Positions 25,705-34,389 of a DNA stretch of 64,000 nucleotides are shown here, one piece after another. Made by a program: the position numbers and the translations under genes. The notes beneath the pieces were generated by a model. The model saw only the letters and a list, made by a program, of their open reading frames with translations. It was not told the origin of the DNA and made no database searches. The first letter of the stretch is position 1, and the number at the start of each line of letters is the position of its first letter. The stretch is from Synechococcales cyanobacterium GL140_1_metabinner_5_sub (GTDB lineage Bacteria; Cyanobacteriota; Cyanobacteriia; Cyanobacteriales; Chamaesiphonaceae), in contig JANYHM010000059.1 of NCBI GenBank assembly GCA_025359065.1, forward strand, positions 62,001-126,000, written 5' to 3'.

Positions 25705-26169
25705 TTATGAATCTGCACCAGTTAGCTTGGGTGTATAATCCCCCTGATAAACAACACAGATACAAATAATCGCCATGAACACCATGCCGATTAAAAAGAT
25801 TACATTAGCAACATTTCCAACTCGCCGGATATTTTGATTACCCTTAGTCATCACTCTGACTACCCAGTATGACAGCAAGTAAGCTGCTAGGAAAATAAAG
25901 GAATTGATCGCCAGTAGGTCGTCAACGTATGTATTGAGACTATTGATATCTTCGTCTACATTCAGAATGGATACTCCTGTTAGGCAAACCCCAATCATTG
26001 CCACTGATACTTCCGAAACGTGTAAGTAAATATCTCGATCGAACATTCTTTGATAAAAAGCATCGATCACATCGTGTTCAATTTGAGGATGATTTATTGG
26101 ATCTTGACTATCTGTTGGTTCTTTAGAAACAGTCATTGCACTAATAATTTTTCTGGTAATTTTTCTCAT
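25705..26169 (-). CDS. Hypothetical four-span membrane protein
   Basis: 154 residues from ATG at 26169; longer reading to 26334 adds an implausible N-terminus. A cytoplasmic polar region (about 1-38) carrying DPINHPQIEHDVIDAFYQRMF precedes four helices. Residues 45-62 (YLHVSEVSVAMIGVCLTG), 76-95, 110-125 region and a final span before the C-terminus GADS. No family recognised. Start at MTVSKEP (26136) is another option. Function unknown. Confidence 0.5.
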   Translation of the reverse strand: MRKITRKIISAMTVSKEPTDSQDPINHPQIEHDVIDAFYQRMFDRDIYLHVSEVSVAMIGVCLTGVSILNVDEDINSLNTYVDDLLAINSFIFLAAYLLSYWVVRVMTKGNQNIRRVGNVANVIFLIGMVFMAIICICVVYQGDYTPKLTGADS

Positions 26170-26374
26170 GATAATTATCACATTATTTTGTAATTTTGGC
26201 GGTAGCACCTTCTGTTTTATGAACGTTTTAGTATGAAATAAGTGGCTACGCTGACGCTCTGAGAACACGATCAATCGTCTAACTTTAATCATGCATTCAA
26301 GTTGCTTCAAGTATGCTGGAAGTAATGAGGGCAAAGAGAGAGGCCATATTTAGAATCCCCCCTCTAAGCAACAA

Positions 26375-26917
26375 CTAAATTGACATCTGGATGGCAATCG
26401 CTACACCAGGGTGGTTGCGGTTATACAAGTAATAACCATCGTTGGTGTAGTCGATATACACGTTATCGGTTTCAAACCAATTTTGTGCCCATGTTTGCGG
26501 CCATGGATTGACGAAAGTTACCCAATAGCCATCATATTGGAAACGTGGATACCCACCTACGAACACCATCGGCAGAAGATTGATGTTAAAGAAGTGATTG
26601 CTCCCGAAATAAAGTCTGAAGCGATCTTCAGGAACGCGGAAGCCCTGATAGCCGCCGAGCTGACTCCAACTACGGTGGTCTTTTTCCCATGAAGTAGAAC
26701 GGGACTGATTGAAACCAGCCCGTGCTTGTCCTGGTTGTGGGACACCGCTATGATGGACTCCACCGTGTATTCCACCCCAATCAATCTGTTTTCTTGCTGG
26801 TTTTCCCTGCCGCTGTTGATCCCCTCTTTCTGGTTGTCGAAACTGGGCATTTGCTGGGGCGATCGATCCGAGTAATAATAGCAATGATCCAATGCCGATT
26901 GCTAGTTTCGTTAACAT
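26375..26917 (-). CDS. Hypothetical secreted protein, aromatic-rich
   Basis: 180 residues. ATG at 26917 has AGGAG 6 nt upstream and starts a clear signal peptide (MLTKLAIGIGSLLLLLGSIAPANA|QFRQ). The mature part has a basic Gln/Gly/His-rich segment and then a tyrosine/tryptophan-rich C-terminal half (FQYDGYWVTFVNPWP, VYIDYTNDGYYLYN) that resembles small envelope proteins with repeated aromatic strands. No named family is certain. It is followed in the same direction, 9 nt after the next gene start, by no other gene; upstream is the barrel-like gene. Confidence 0.55.
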   Translation of the reverse strand: MLTKLAIGIGSLLLLLGSIAPANAQFRQPERGDQQRQGKPARKQIDWGGIHGGVHHSGVPQPGQARAGFNQSRSTSWEKDHRSWSQLGGYQGFRVPEDRFRLYFGSNHFFNINLLPMVFVGGYPRFQYDGYWVTFVNPWPQTWAQNWFETDNVYIDYTNDGYYLYNRNHPGVAIAIQMSI

Positions 26918-26971
26918 ACTTCTCTCCTTGCTAACACGCGAAGAATTATAGTTTAAGTCCATATCTTTAAT

Positions 26972-27442
26972 TTAGAATCGGATGCCGCCACCCAAGATAA
27001 CGGCAGTAGATTGACCGGAATCAGTATTTAGAGGCACAGCCACTTCAGCTTTTAGTTGAACTGTATCGGTGAGATTAAGATCGGCTCCGGCAACCAGATT
27101 AGCCGTGGTAATACTGCTGCCCATAGCAGTGTTAAAATCTACAGCACCGCCCACAAAGGGAGTTATTTGCAAGTTGTTACCGTTGTTGGGGAGATGAAAA
27201 TCATAAGTCAGCGCACTTCCGAAGTCTGTACCACCGCTGGGAAAGTAAACAAAGGGACGAACTGAAAGATTATCGCTGACACCAAATTTAGAATCGATCC
27301 CAAAATTGGTTTGCCCACCACCGATCTGAACTGATGGGCCGATCGTATTATTTTGAACTGTTTGGGCTTGAGCTGGCGCACTCATAGCTAAAGCCGCAAT
27401 TGAAGCACAGATCCAAGCTAATCCTAAGATATGTTTTTTCAT
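26972..27442 (-). CDS. Small outer-membrane beta-barrel-like protein
   Basis: 156 residues, GGAG before ATG at 27442. Signal peptide (MKKHILGLAWICASIAALAMSAPAQA|QTVQ), then strands of alternating polarity with Gly turns (GPSVQIGGGQTNFGIDSKFG, LSVRPFVYFP, LTYDFHLPNNG, LQITPFVGGAVDF, LKAEVAVPL), ending in the outer-membrane type terminal GGGIRF. About eight strands fit an OmpA/Omp-β-brl-like barrel. It is co-directional with the secreted-protein gene downstream. Confidence 0.6.
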   Translation of the reverse strand: MKKHILGLAWICASIAALAMSAPAQAQTVQNNTIGPSVQIGGGQTNFGIDSKFGVSDNLSVRPFVYFPSGGTDFGSALTYDFHLPNNGNNLQITPFVGGAVDFNTAMGSSITTANLVAGADLNLTDTVQLKAEVAVPLNTDSGQSTAVILGGGIRF

Positions 27443-27848
27443 TGTGAGTTCTCCGGTTTTAAATAGATTGAATTAATTTGCGAGTCTAATTCCTGTGGTG
27501 AGAAAAGAGATTTTTTGTTGGAATGTCTTTTTAACTTCCATCCATCTATCCTATTAGTTCCGCCTCTACTGCACATCTATCTGTGGTCATGGATTCGACT
27601 CGATCAAAGTATGACTTTGCTACCTGTTTAGATCATGACTAAAGTAATTACCCATGCTCGTGACAATCTGCTAGAGCAATAGAATCACACTTGACGATCT
27701 ATTTTCCTAAAAACCTTAGCTACAGCAGTTACCATACTTATTAGGACAATGATCGAACACCCAACCAACCTCAAACTGTGGCAGTCATCATACTCCTGAA
27801 GAGATGAGATACAATGAGTTTGATAAAAATTAGCAGGAGCTAATTTAG
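27443..27848. other. Intergenic region
   Basis: 406 nt between divergent genes (the barrel-like gene to the left, Uma2 gene to the right). It must hold both promoters. I see no repeat, RNA motif or additional gene. AGGAG for the Uma2 gene lies at its right end. Confidence 0.4.
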
Positions 27849-28769
27849 ATGACAAGTTTGCCATTGGTCAAAAGCGCTAAACCTATTATCGCTAAAGATT
27901 TGAATATCAAAAAGCGGAATCCTGTGATCGAGGATTTCTACTTTCCTGATGGACTACCAACGGCGGATGAGTTGCCCTGTTCTGATGGTGCCCCAGTGGA
28001 TAGCGAGTTACAAGAGCTGATTCCAGGATTGTTGAAAGCAATTCTGATGGATATTTGGAGTGATCGCAAGAATTGGCTATTTAGTATTGACATGGCCTTT
28101 TACTATAATCCAGCCCAGCCTCAAGCGGGCATAGCTCCTGATGGAATGCTGAGTCTGGGGGTAGCAGATGCCCAGAGCGAAAATTTACGCTCTAGCTTTG
28201 TGCTGTGGCAAGAAAAAGTAATTCCACTATTTGCGGTAGAGATAGTATCTAAAAGTCCTGGCGGGGAGAAGGCCAAGAAATTCGAGATATACCAATCTGT
28301 GGGAATTCTGTACTATTTAATATATTCACCGCTGTTGAAAAGAAAAGCCAAGTTTCAACTTTATAAGTTGATTGAAGGTAAATACGTGTTGCAGAGTGCT
28401 GGTCAGCAGCCTTACTGGATGCCCGAAATTGGACTGGCAATCGGAGCCGAAAAGCAGAAGTATAGTAACACCGAGCGGGAGTGGCTTTATTGGTATGACC
28501 AGAATAATGTGAGATACCCTACTCCAATTGAGAAGTCTGAGATGGAGACTAGAAGGGCAGATGCTGAAGCTCAACGAGCGGACGCTGAAGCTCAAAAAGT
28601 CAAGCTTGAGAGTCAACGAGCAGACGCTGAAGCTCAACGGGCAGATGCTGAAGCTCAACGGGCAGACGCTGAAGCTCAAAAAGCCAAGCTTGAAGCTCAA
28701 CGGGCAGAACAGAGAGTAAGCGATCTGTTGGAGAAAATGCGGAAACTGGGGATAGATCCAGACTTGTAG
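27849..28769 (+). CDS. Uma2-family PD-(D/E)XK endonuclease with heptad tail
   Basis: 306 residues, AGGAG 9 nt upstream. Residues 1-225 are the Uma2 (DUF820) domain abundant in cyanobacteria: P97-D98 (APDGML), E131-I-V-S-K135 (VEIVSKSP) as the D..ExK-type core, and a Tyr-rich KFEIYQSVGILYYLIYS segment. Residues 235-290 consist of eight heptads, mostly RADAEAQ, giving a long charged helix. The tail is unusual in length and regularity. Uma2 genes are thought to be mobile-genome or defence-linked, but the biological role is not settled. Confidence 0.85.
   Translation: MTSLPLVKSAKPIIAKDLNIKKRNPVIEDFYFPDGLPTADELPCSDGAPVDSELQELIPGLLKAILMDIWSDRKNWLFSIDMAFYYNPAQPQAGIAPDGMLSLGVADAQSENLRSSFVLWQEKVIPLFAVEIVSKSPGGEKAKKFEIYQSVGILYYLIYSPLLKRKAKFQLYKLIEGKYVLQSAGQQPYWMPEIGLAIGAEKQKYSNTEREWLYWYDQNNVRYPTPIEKSEMETRRADAEAQRADAEAQKVKLESQRADAEAQRADAEAQRADAEAQKAKLEAQRAEQRVSDLLEKMRKLGIDPDL
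28551..28718 (+). repeat. Degenerate 21-nt repeats encoding heptads
   Basis: About eight units of 21 nt, GCAGA(C/T)GCTGAAGCTCAACG-like, within the 3' part of the Uma2 gene. The in-frame unit is RADAEAQ, with two units changed to K-K/V-K/A-LE-S/A-Q. Copy number is likely to vary between strains by slippage. Confidence 0.75.
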
Positions 28770-28840
28770 CGTCTTCGGAGAAGAATCACATAGTGTCTTC
28801 ATAGACTTTTGTGGTAAGGCCACTACTCGGTAGAGAGGTG

Positions 28841-29677
28841 TTACGCCAAAAGATTGGTGATCACAGCCAGTTCGGCGATCGATCTAGGCACCTGATGATC
28901 ATCTCTAACTTTTGCTGGTAAAGTCTGCCATATTTGCCAAATCAAAGGCATTCCTATTTCAAAACTGGGCAGCAATTGCAATTGTTCAAACACCGCCAGA
29001 GTTTCGCCTTCTAACAACAAACTGCCATTATTCATGACCAGCACCCACTCAGCCCACTGATAGACAAAATCTAAATCGTGAGTAGCAATTAATAGCGTAG
29101 TACCCGATCGAGCAATATTATCTAGCTCAGTTAATAAATTGCGAGTTTGTACTGGGTCTAAGTAAGCCGTTGGCTCATCTAATAACACCAAATCTGGTCG
29201 CAGTGCCATTACTCCCGCAATACTCACCCGCTTCTTTTGCCCCAGGCTCAAATGATGCAGTGGCCGCCGAGCCAGTTCTGTCAGTTGAAAATCGGCCAAG
29301 GTGCGCCGTACTCGATCGGCCACCTCCTGCTCGGGCAGATTTTGATTACACAGCCCATAAGAAATATCAGATTCTACCGTTGGTGCCACTAACTGCTGTT
29401 CGGGATCTTGAAACACCAAACCCACTCGCTGCCGCCAGCGATTCAAGGTTTGTCGATCGAACTTTAAGGTCACACCATCTAATAAAATCACTCCCTGCTG
29501 AGGACGACATAAACCATCAGCCAACAAAAACAGCGTAGATTTACCACAACCATTTTGGCCAATTAAAGCAGTTTTCCGCCCAGATGGTAATCGGAAGCTG
29601 AGATTTTTCACTGCTGCTTGCTCGGCCATGGGATAGGTATATTCCACCCCTTGCATTTCTAGTAAATAGTCAGACAT
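28841..29677 (-). CDS. cbiO: Cobalt ECF transporter ATPase CbiO
   Basis: ABC ATPase that energises cobalt uptake by CbiMNQO. 278 residues from ATG at 29677; the frame runs to 29701. Walker A GQNGCGKST, Q-loop VFQDPEQQL, signature LSLGQKKR, Walker B VLLDEPTAYLDP and a switch His (ATHDLDF) are all intact. It overlaps the end of cbiQ by 8 nt. The four genes read away from the cobalamin riboswitch. Nickel specificity is possible in this family but the riboswitch argues for cobalt. Confidence 0.9.
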   Translation of the reverse strand: MSDYLLEMQGVEYTYPMAEQAAVKNLSFRLPSGRKTALIGQNGCGKSTLFLLADGLCRPQQGVILLDGVTLKFDRQTLNRWRQRVGLVFQDPEQQLVAPTVESDISYGLCNQNLPEQEVADRVRRTLADFQLTELARRPLHHLSLGQKKRVSIAGVMALRPDLVLLDEPTAYLDPVQTRNLLTELDNIARSGTTLLIATHDLDFVYQWAEWVLVMNNGSLLLEGETLAVFEQLQLLPSFEIGMPLIWQIWQTLPAKVRDDHQVPRSIAELAVITNLLA

Positions 29678-30455
29678 AAATTCGGTAGAATATTTCACCA
29701 ATAACTAATAAAATACAGCCCGCGATCGACTCTAAACCATAGCGCCAAGAATATTTATAGGGCTGAGACTGCCAAAAACGAAATTCTTGGTTAAACCCCC
29801 TCGCTTTAATGCCCAGAGCAATTTGCTGATAGCGGATAGCGGTGCGTTGAATGAGCTGACGAATAAGTAAGCTGACACTACTTAAGGCCAATCGGCGCGT
29901 GCGGTAGCCCCCTCGGGACTGCTGAGCGATCGCAATGCTCTGAGCCACTTCCGCTAGCAAAAAAATAAACCGATAACAGAGCAGCAGTAGCTCTGTCAAA
30001 ATTGTGGGTAACGGTGTTTTTTCTAAAACTACGGCCAATTCGGCAAAAGGCACAGTCAAAATAATAAAAAACAGCGTAGCTGTGCTGGCTAAAGAACGAG
30101 AAAAAATCTCGATCGCCTGCTGTAAGGCACTCATACTCATATAAATCTGACCACCCCACAGCGGCCAGCTCCATAGGGAATCATCCGGTGCCAACGAGGC
30201 AAAATTGCAGATTATTGCTGCTAGGCTGGTCAGTAAAAAAGACATTACTCCCAGCACCATACCCAAATAAAATCGCCAGGGAATACCGGCATAAAAGACA
30301 GTCCATACCAGCATCCATGAGCCAACTGCCAAATGGATAGGGGGATGAACAAACATAGCTATTACTAGTAGCACCAGCGCAAAAAAGAGCTTTTGTTCTG
30401 GTGGTAAGGTGCGTAGGCGGTTGCCGTAAGCAAGCGCATCAAGTTGAGTATTCAC
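29670..30455 (-). CDS. cbiQ: Cobalt ECF transporter transmembrane subunit CbiQ
   Basis: 261 residues, the T component of an energy-coupling-factor transporter. Six or so membrane helices; two Ala-Arg-Gly-type coupling motifs are recognisable in the C-terminal third (AQQSRGGYRTRR near 188-199, GIKARGF near 228-234) that engage the ATPase. It overlaps cbiN by 4 nt at its start, as is usual for this operon. Standard length for the family. Confidence 0.88.
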   Translation of the reverse strand: MNTQLDALAYGNRLRTLPPEQKLFFALVLLVIAMFVHPPIHLAVGSWMLVWTVFYAGIPWRFYLGMVLGVMSFLLTSLAAIICNFASLAPDDSLWSWPLWGGQIYMSMSALQQAIEIFSRSLASTATLFFIILTVPFAELAVVLEKTPLPTILTELLLLCYRFIFLLAEVAQSIAIAQQSRGGYRTRRLALSSVSLLIRQLIQRTAIRYQQIALGIKARGFNQEFRFWQSQPYKYSWRYGLESIAGCILLVIGEIFYRIYV

Positions 30456-30817
30456 TCCTGTTCAACTTTTTGATTAACAGGAGAATGGGAAAGCTGCTTG
30501 GCCTCTGACCGACCTTTGTAGAGACCGATCGCGTAGCCCAATACACCTGCTCCTAAAGCAGCTTGCACTGCAAACAACAAACCAGCAATTTCGCTACTAG
30601 CAGGCTGCATAAAAGATTCAAACCAGGGCTTGTACTCGGGATTGATTTTGGTAATGGCTTCTTTCCCTTGATCATCTGCACCACCAAACTTACCGTCTTT
30701 AACTACAAATAGTGGTATTAATGCTAAGGCAACAACTCCACCAATCAGCAACCAGTTTTTGAGTTTATTGCTCAACAAAGGCTGGCGAGTGGATGTATCG
30801 GTAGATTTACTTTTCAT
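30452..30817 (-). CDS. cbiN: Cobalt ECF transporter small subunit CbiN
   Basis: 121 residues with two membrane helices (about 22-40 and 74-95) joined by an extracytoplasmic loop rich in acidic and Gly residues ([12 protein letters not shown]). This hairpin topology is that of CbiN, which loads metal onto CbiM. The start overlaps the cbiM stop in ATGA. An N-terminal cytoplasmic extension of about 20 residues is slightly longer than usual. Confidence 0.85.
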   Translation of the reverse strand: MKSKSTDTSTRQPLLSNKLKNWLLIGGVVALALIPLFVVKDGKFGGADDQGKEAITKINPEYKPWFESFMQPASSEIAGLLFAVQAALGAGVLGYAIGLYKGRSEAKQLSHSPVNQKVEQE

Positions 30818-31584
30818 AAAACGTTATTTCTAGCTGAGATTGATTTTAAAGTGTTCAGTTCTTCTGAATTATACTGACGGAGCCAGTTCCATACTAGCAC
30901 TGTCAACAGACCTTCACTGATGGCCAGTGGCACTTGAGTAACAGCAAAAATACCACCGAATTTAACAAACGAAGTTAATATACTTGGTGAAGGAAATGCC
31001 AAAGAGAGCTGCATGGCCGTTACTACATAAGTAACTAAATCACCCAAAGCAGCAGCACAGAAGATTGCCACTCCATAGCTATTACTAGTTCGCAGCACAA
31101 TGTGATAAATCCAATAGGCCGTGAAAGGACCAGCAACCGCCATCGAAATAGCATTGGCTCCCAAAGTAGTCAACCCACCATGAGCCAACAGCAGCGCCTG
31201 GAATACTAGCACCATTGAACCCAATACCGACATAACGCTGGGGCCAAACAATACCGCACCCAATCCGGTGCCGGTAGGATGGGAGCAGCTCCCGGTTACA
31301 GAAGGGATTTTTAGAGCGGAGAGGACAAAGGCAAAAGCGCCAGATAAAGCCAATAGCAGCTTGAGATCGGGGTTCTCTTTGGTGATCTTGACCAGTGATC
31401 GCAAACCCCAGGCAAAGAACGGAATAAAAACTGCCCACCAAAACAAAGCCCAAACCGGTGGCAAATAACCTTCCATAATGTGCATGGCCTGAGCTGGAGC
31501 TGCACCACCCAAAACCAGATAAGCACTTAAGCCAACCATAGCGAGTAAGCTTAGAGCCTTTCGCCGTATATTATTTTTACGCAT
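30814..31584 (-). CDS. cbiM: Cobalt ECF transporter substrate-binding subunit CbiM
   Basis: 256 residues from ATG at 31584. The reading frame runs upstream to 31743 but that stretch is the cobalamin riboswitch, so the downstream start is right. An N-terminal segment (1-33, ending AQA) looks like a cleavable signal peptide and is followed by M34-H35-I-M-E-G-Y-L-P-P, the CbiM/NikM N-terminal motif in which the first residues chelate the metal. The 'SHPTGTG' motif in the third helix is the second metal-binding element. Seven or eight membrane helices follow. Confidence 0.9.
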   Translation of the reverse strand: MRKNNIRRKALSLLAMVGLSAYLVLGGAAPAQAMHIMEGYLPPVWALFWWAVFIPFFAWGLRSLVKITKENPDLKLLLALSGAFAFVLSALKIPSVTGSCSHPTGTGLGAVLFGPSVMSVLGSMVLVFQALLLAHGGLTTLGANAISMAVAGPFTAYWIYHIVLRTSNSYGVAIFCAAALGDLVTYVVTAMQLSLAFPSPSILTSFVKFGGIFAVTQVPLAISEGLLTVLVWNWLRQYNSEELNTLKSISARNNVL

Positions 31585-31604
31585 CCGTACCTCGCAGAAG
31601 CAAA

Positions 31605-31735
31605 TTAACTCTTTTCGATCGGGTGTTCTGACTGAAGAAGCCACTGCTCCTATTACAGTTGCGGGACAGTGACGGATTTGCACCGTTCTTTCCCCGAGCT
31701 GACAAAAATTGTCAACCCTCACAGCATAGCCGAAA
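31605..31735 (-). ncRNA. Cobalamin riboswitch upstream of cbiMNQO
   Basis: Minus-strand sequence contains the conserved core GGTGCAAATCCGTCACTG followed by TCCCGCAACTG at about 31654-31684, and the 3' B12-box-like AGTCAGAACACCCG at about 31620-31637. This is the adenosylcobalamin-class fold. Its position about 30-150 nt before the cbiM start means cobalt import is shut when cobalamin is plentiful. Boundaries are approximate. Confidence 0.9.
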
Positions 31736-31868
31736 TTGAGCAAGATTTGATTACGAAATATGAATGCTGATTTTGCGTGTTCCTCTAGCTATTTTCCTCT
31801 GAGGGAAACATTCTTTGATCAGCTACCATAAATACAACAGCAGTAAATTTTCTGAATAACTACAAAAA

Positions 31869-33212
31869 ATGCACTTTTTGCCCAGATGGCTACAGGTTCT
31901 ACATAACTCTACTTTTGCTAGACTATATTTGGCGCAGACTATTAATTTAATAGGAGACGCTTTAACTTGGCTGGGGCTAGCTCTGCTGGCTTTTGAGCTG
32001 GCCGGTGAGCAATCTGGCGCAGTCTTAGCCGTGGCTTTGACTCTTAGGGTTACGGTGTTTGTTTTACTATCGCCGATCGCTGGAGTATTGGCCGATCGCT
32101 ATGATCGCAAGATCCTCATGACCTGGACTCATCTGGCACGAATGTTTGTAGTTTGTCTCTTTCCCTTTGTTACTCAGATTTGGCAGATTTATGTAATTGT
32201 GCTGACTCTGAATATTTTCTATGCGTTTTTTGCTCCCACTTATACAGCTACTATTCCCTTGGTGACGACCGAGGCCGATCGATCTCAGGCAATTTCTTTA
32301 GCCAGTGCCACCTCTCAGTTGCTAAATGTGCTAGGGCCTAGCTTGGCAGGCAGCATGGCAGCATTTGTTGGGACTAGACAGGTTTTCTTTTTAGATGGAT
32401 TCACTTTTTTATTGGCGGCAGTTTTAATTATCACTTTGCCCAGAAAGTTAACGGTGTCTCAAAATTTAGTCGCATCCAAAACAATTCATCAAACCATTGC
32501 TGACATTAAGATGGGTACAGTTTGTCTGTTTGCTGATGCTCCGATGCGCTACGCTCTGGCCATGCAGCTAATTACGGCGATCGCTGGTGCCGAAGTTTTA
32601 GTAAATACTGTTGGTCATCTTCAAGGGTCGCTTCATGGTGGCAAACTAGAATATGGTTGGTTGATGGCAGCATTCGGCCTGGGTGCGACGGTGGCGGCGC
32701 TGAGCTGTGGTTATTTGAAGCAGAAAATCAGTCCTCTTCTACTAGTCAGCAGTGGTGCTGTTTTGATGACTTTGGCAGTGCTACCTGCAAACTTTGTGAG
32801 TTTAAGTGGATTGTTAGTATTGTGGGTGATCGCTGGGGCTGGACAAACCCTGGTAAATGTTATGGTTCAGAATTTAATTGCTGATCGGGTGGCAACCGAA
32901 ATTCAAGGTCGGGTATATGGCGCTCATTTTGCCTGGAGCCATTTGTGGTGGTCTTTTGCCTACCCAGTTGCCGGGTGGTTAGGGCAATATTTACCCAGAT
33001 ACAATTTTGGAGTTAGTAGCTTGGTGGGTTTGATTTTACTGATAGTAGTTTGGCTGGCTCTACGGCCTCAAATGTTTGCTCGTTTGCAGCAAGGGCAATG
33101 GCACGAACATGATCATAGCCATAATAAACACCATACTCATCAGCATTCTTGCAACATTGCGAGTCAAGATACTCATTGCCATTTACATTTTCATGTCATG
33201 GCAGATTTTTAG
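31869..33212 (+). CDS. MFS transporter with His-rich C-terminus (NrsD/NreB type, probable Ni/Co exporter)
   Basis: 447 residues, 12 membrane helices of the major facilitator type, with the helix 2-3 motif GVLADRYDRK. Residues 411-442 are a tail with twelve His and two Cys (HEHDHSHNKHH, THQH, HCHLHFH). That tail on an MFS protein is the mark of NreB/NrsD, nickel exporters; cobalt may also be a substrate. It diverges from the cobalt-importer operon across the riboswitch region, suggesting that import and export of these metals are handled together. The metal is inferred from family and context. Confidence 0.75.
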   Translation: MHFLPRWLQVLHNSTFARLYLAQTINLIGDALTWLGLALLAFELAGEQSGAVLAVALTLRVTVFVLLSPIAGVLADRYDRKILMTWTHLARMFVVCLFPFVTQIWQIYVIVLTLNIFYAFFAPTYTATIPLVTTEADRSQAISLASATSQLLNVLGPSLAGSMAAFVGTRQVFFLDGFTFLLAAVLIITLPRKLTVSQNLVASKTIHQTIADIKMGTVCLFADAPMRYALAMQLITAIAGAEVLVNTVGHLQGSLHGGKLEYGWLMAAFGLGATVAALSCGYLKQKISPLLLVSSGAVLMTLAVLPANFVSLSGLLVLWVIAGAGQTLVNVMVQNLIADRVATEIQGRVYGAHFAWSHLWWSFAYPVAGWLGQYLPRYNFGVSSLVGLILLIVVWLALRPQMFARLQQGQWHEHDHSHNKHHTHQHSCNIASQDTHCHLHFHVMADF

Positions 33213-33264
33213 TAGATGATTGCTGTTGCTATACAATGGCAAAGAAATTCTTTTGGTTTGAGCT

Positions 33265-34269
33265 ATGGCATCTATCCAACGCACATTGCTCTTTTTATTG
33301 CCTGGGACCACTCAAAAGTATTTTTGTGGTGGTTTGGTAGCAGAAATGAAAGCCATGAAGTTGGCTCAGCAATTTACTGATGCCGCGATCGTCACCTATC
33401 GACAGCGGGAACCAGACAAGCTGTTTTTGCCCGATTTATTGGCAGCGGGGCGATCAAATCAGATTTTTGTGGTGAGCTGGGGTTTTGATGTGCCAAAGTT
33501 GGTCAAGCAACTGCAAGGACATCATGTGATGTACCATGCCCATAGCAGCAACTATGGCTTCCGTTTAGATAGCCGCGTTCCTATTGTGACAGTGAGCCGA
33601 AATACTTTGGGTTATTGGGGGCAGCAATCTCCTCATTCTCCGCTATATTACATACCCAATGAAATTTCGCCAGAGTTTGTGAATCGTAACCAAAAGAGGG
33701 ATATTGATGTGTTGGTGCAGGTGCGCAAAACTTCTAGTTACCTACGACATTCTCTGATTCCGGCTCTAAGTAAACAATGTAATTTGCAAGTTTTGGATGG
33801 TTTTGTAGAAGACTTGGCAGGTTTGTTTAATCGATCGAAAGTCTATCTCTATGATTCGGCAGAATATTGGGCAATCCAAGGTTTAACTGAGGGGTTTGGA
33901 CTACCGCCCTTGGAGGCGATCGCCTGCGGTTGTCAGGTATTTTCTAGCGTGAACCATGCTCTGGCCGACTATTTGGATCCGGGTTTTAACTGTCAAAAGA
34001 TTGCTGTTTACGATACTGGCTATGATGTACAGCGAATTTTACATAGTGTGAATCAGCAACCCACAGCTTTGCCAGCAGAATTTTTGCAGGCTTATAGAAA
34101 AGAATCGATCGGGCAGCGTTGGCAATCTATTTTACCGGAAATCAACGATTTTTTTGACTATCAAGAAAAATCATCTTCTGGCATTGCACCGCTGACAAAA
34201 TGGCGTATTCAGACTTTGTGGTGGCAGTCTAAATTAGCTAAACTCCAAGGCAATTTACGCAAATTCTAA
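33265..34269 (+). CDS. Glycosyltransferase family 4-like protein
   Basis: 334 residues. The C-terminal half has the E-x7-E nucleotide-sugar motif (E209-GFGLPPLE217-A) and the preceding strand VLVQVRK (150-154) of a GT-B fold. The N-terminal domain is short and lacks the usual GGxxR loop in a standard place, instead having 'GTTQKYFCGGLVAEMKAM' near 14-31. Probably transfers a sugar onto cell-surface or exopolysaccharide acceptor. A Gly-rich N-terminal loop is compatible with donor binding. No other polysaccharide genes are adjacent. Confidence 0.75.
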   Translation: MASIQRTLLFLLPGTTQKYFCGGLVAEMKAMKLAQQFTDAAIVTYRQREPDKLFLPDLLAAGRSNQIFVVSWGFDVPKLVKQLQGHHVMYHAHSSNYGFRLDSRVPIVTVSRNTLGYWGQQSPHSPLYYIPNEISPEFVNRNQKRDIDVLVQVRKTSSYLRHSLIPALSKQCNLQVLDGFVEDLAGLFNRSKVYLYDSAEYWAIQGLTEGFGLPPLEAIACGCQVFSSVNHALADYLDPGFNCQKIAVYDTGYDVQRILHSVNQQPTALPAEFLQAYRKESIGQRWQSILPEINDFFDYQEKSSSGIAPLTKWRIQTLWWQSKLAKLQGNLRKF

Positions 34270-34389
34270 CTTAAATCACTACTATCACTTGATCTCCTGC
34301 AATGGCAATACCTTTAAGCTAGCAGAAGCTGGCATAGTTCTGTAAAAAATACCCCCATGAAAAAATTTCACAGAGGCACTAAAATTAAT

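Noticed and set aside
28551-28718. CRISPR-like periodic repeats
   Set aside because: Units are 21 nt, contiguous, in frame and encode heptads, with no spacers.
31585-31743. Possible 53-residue N-terminal extension of CbiM
   Set aside because: The stretch is the cobalamin riboswitch and does not encode a CbiM-like sequence; the downstream ATG starts a signal peptide.
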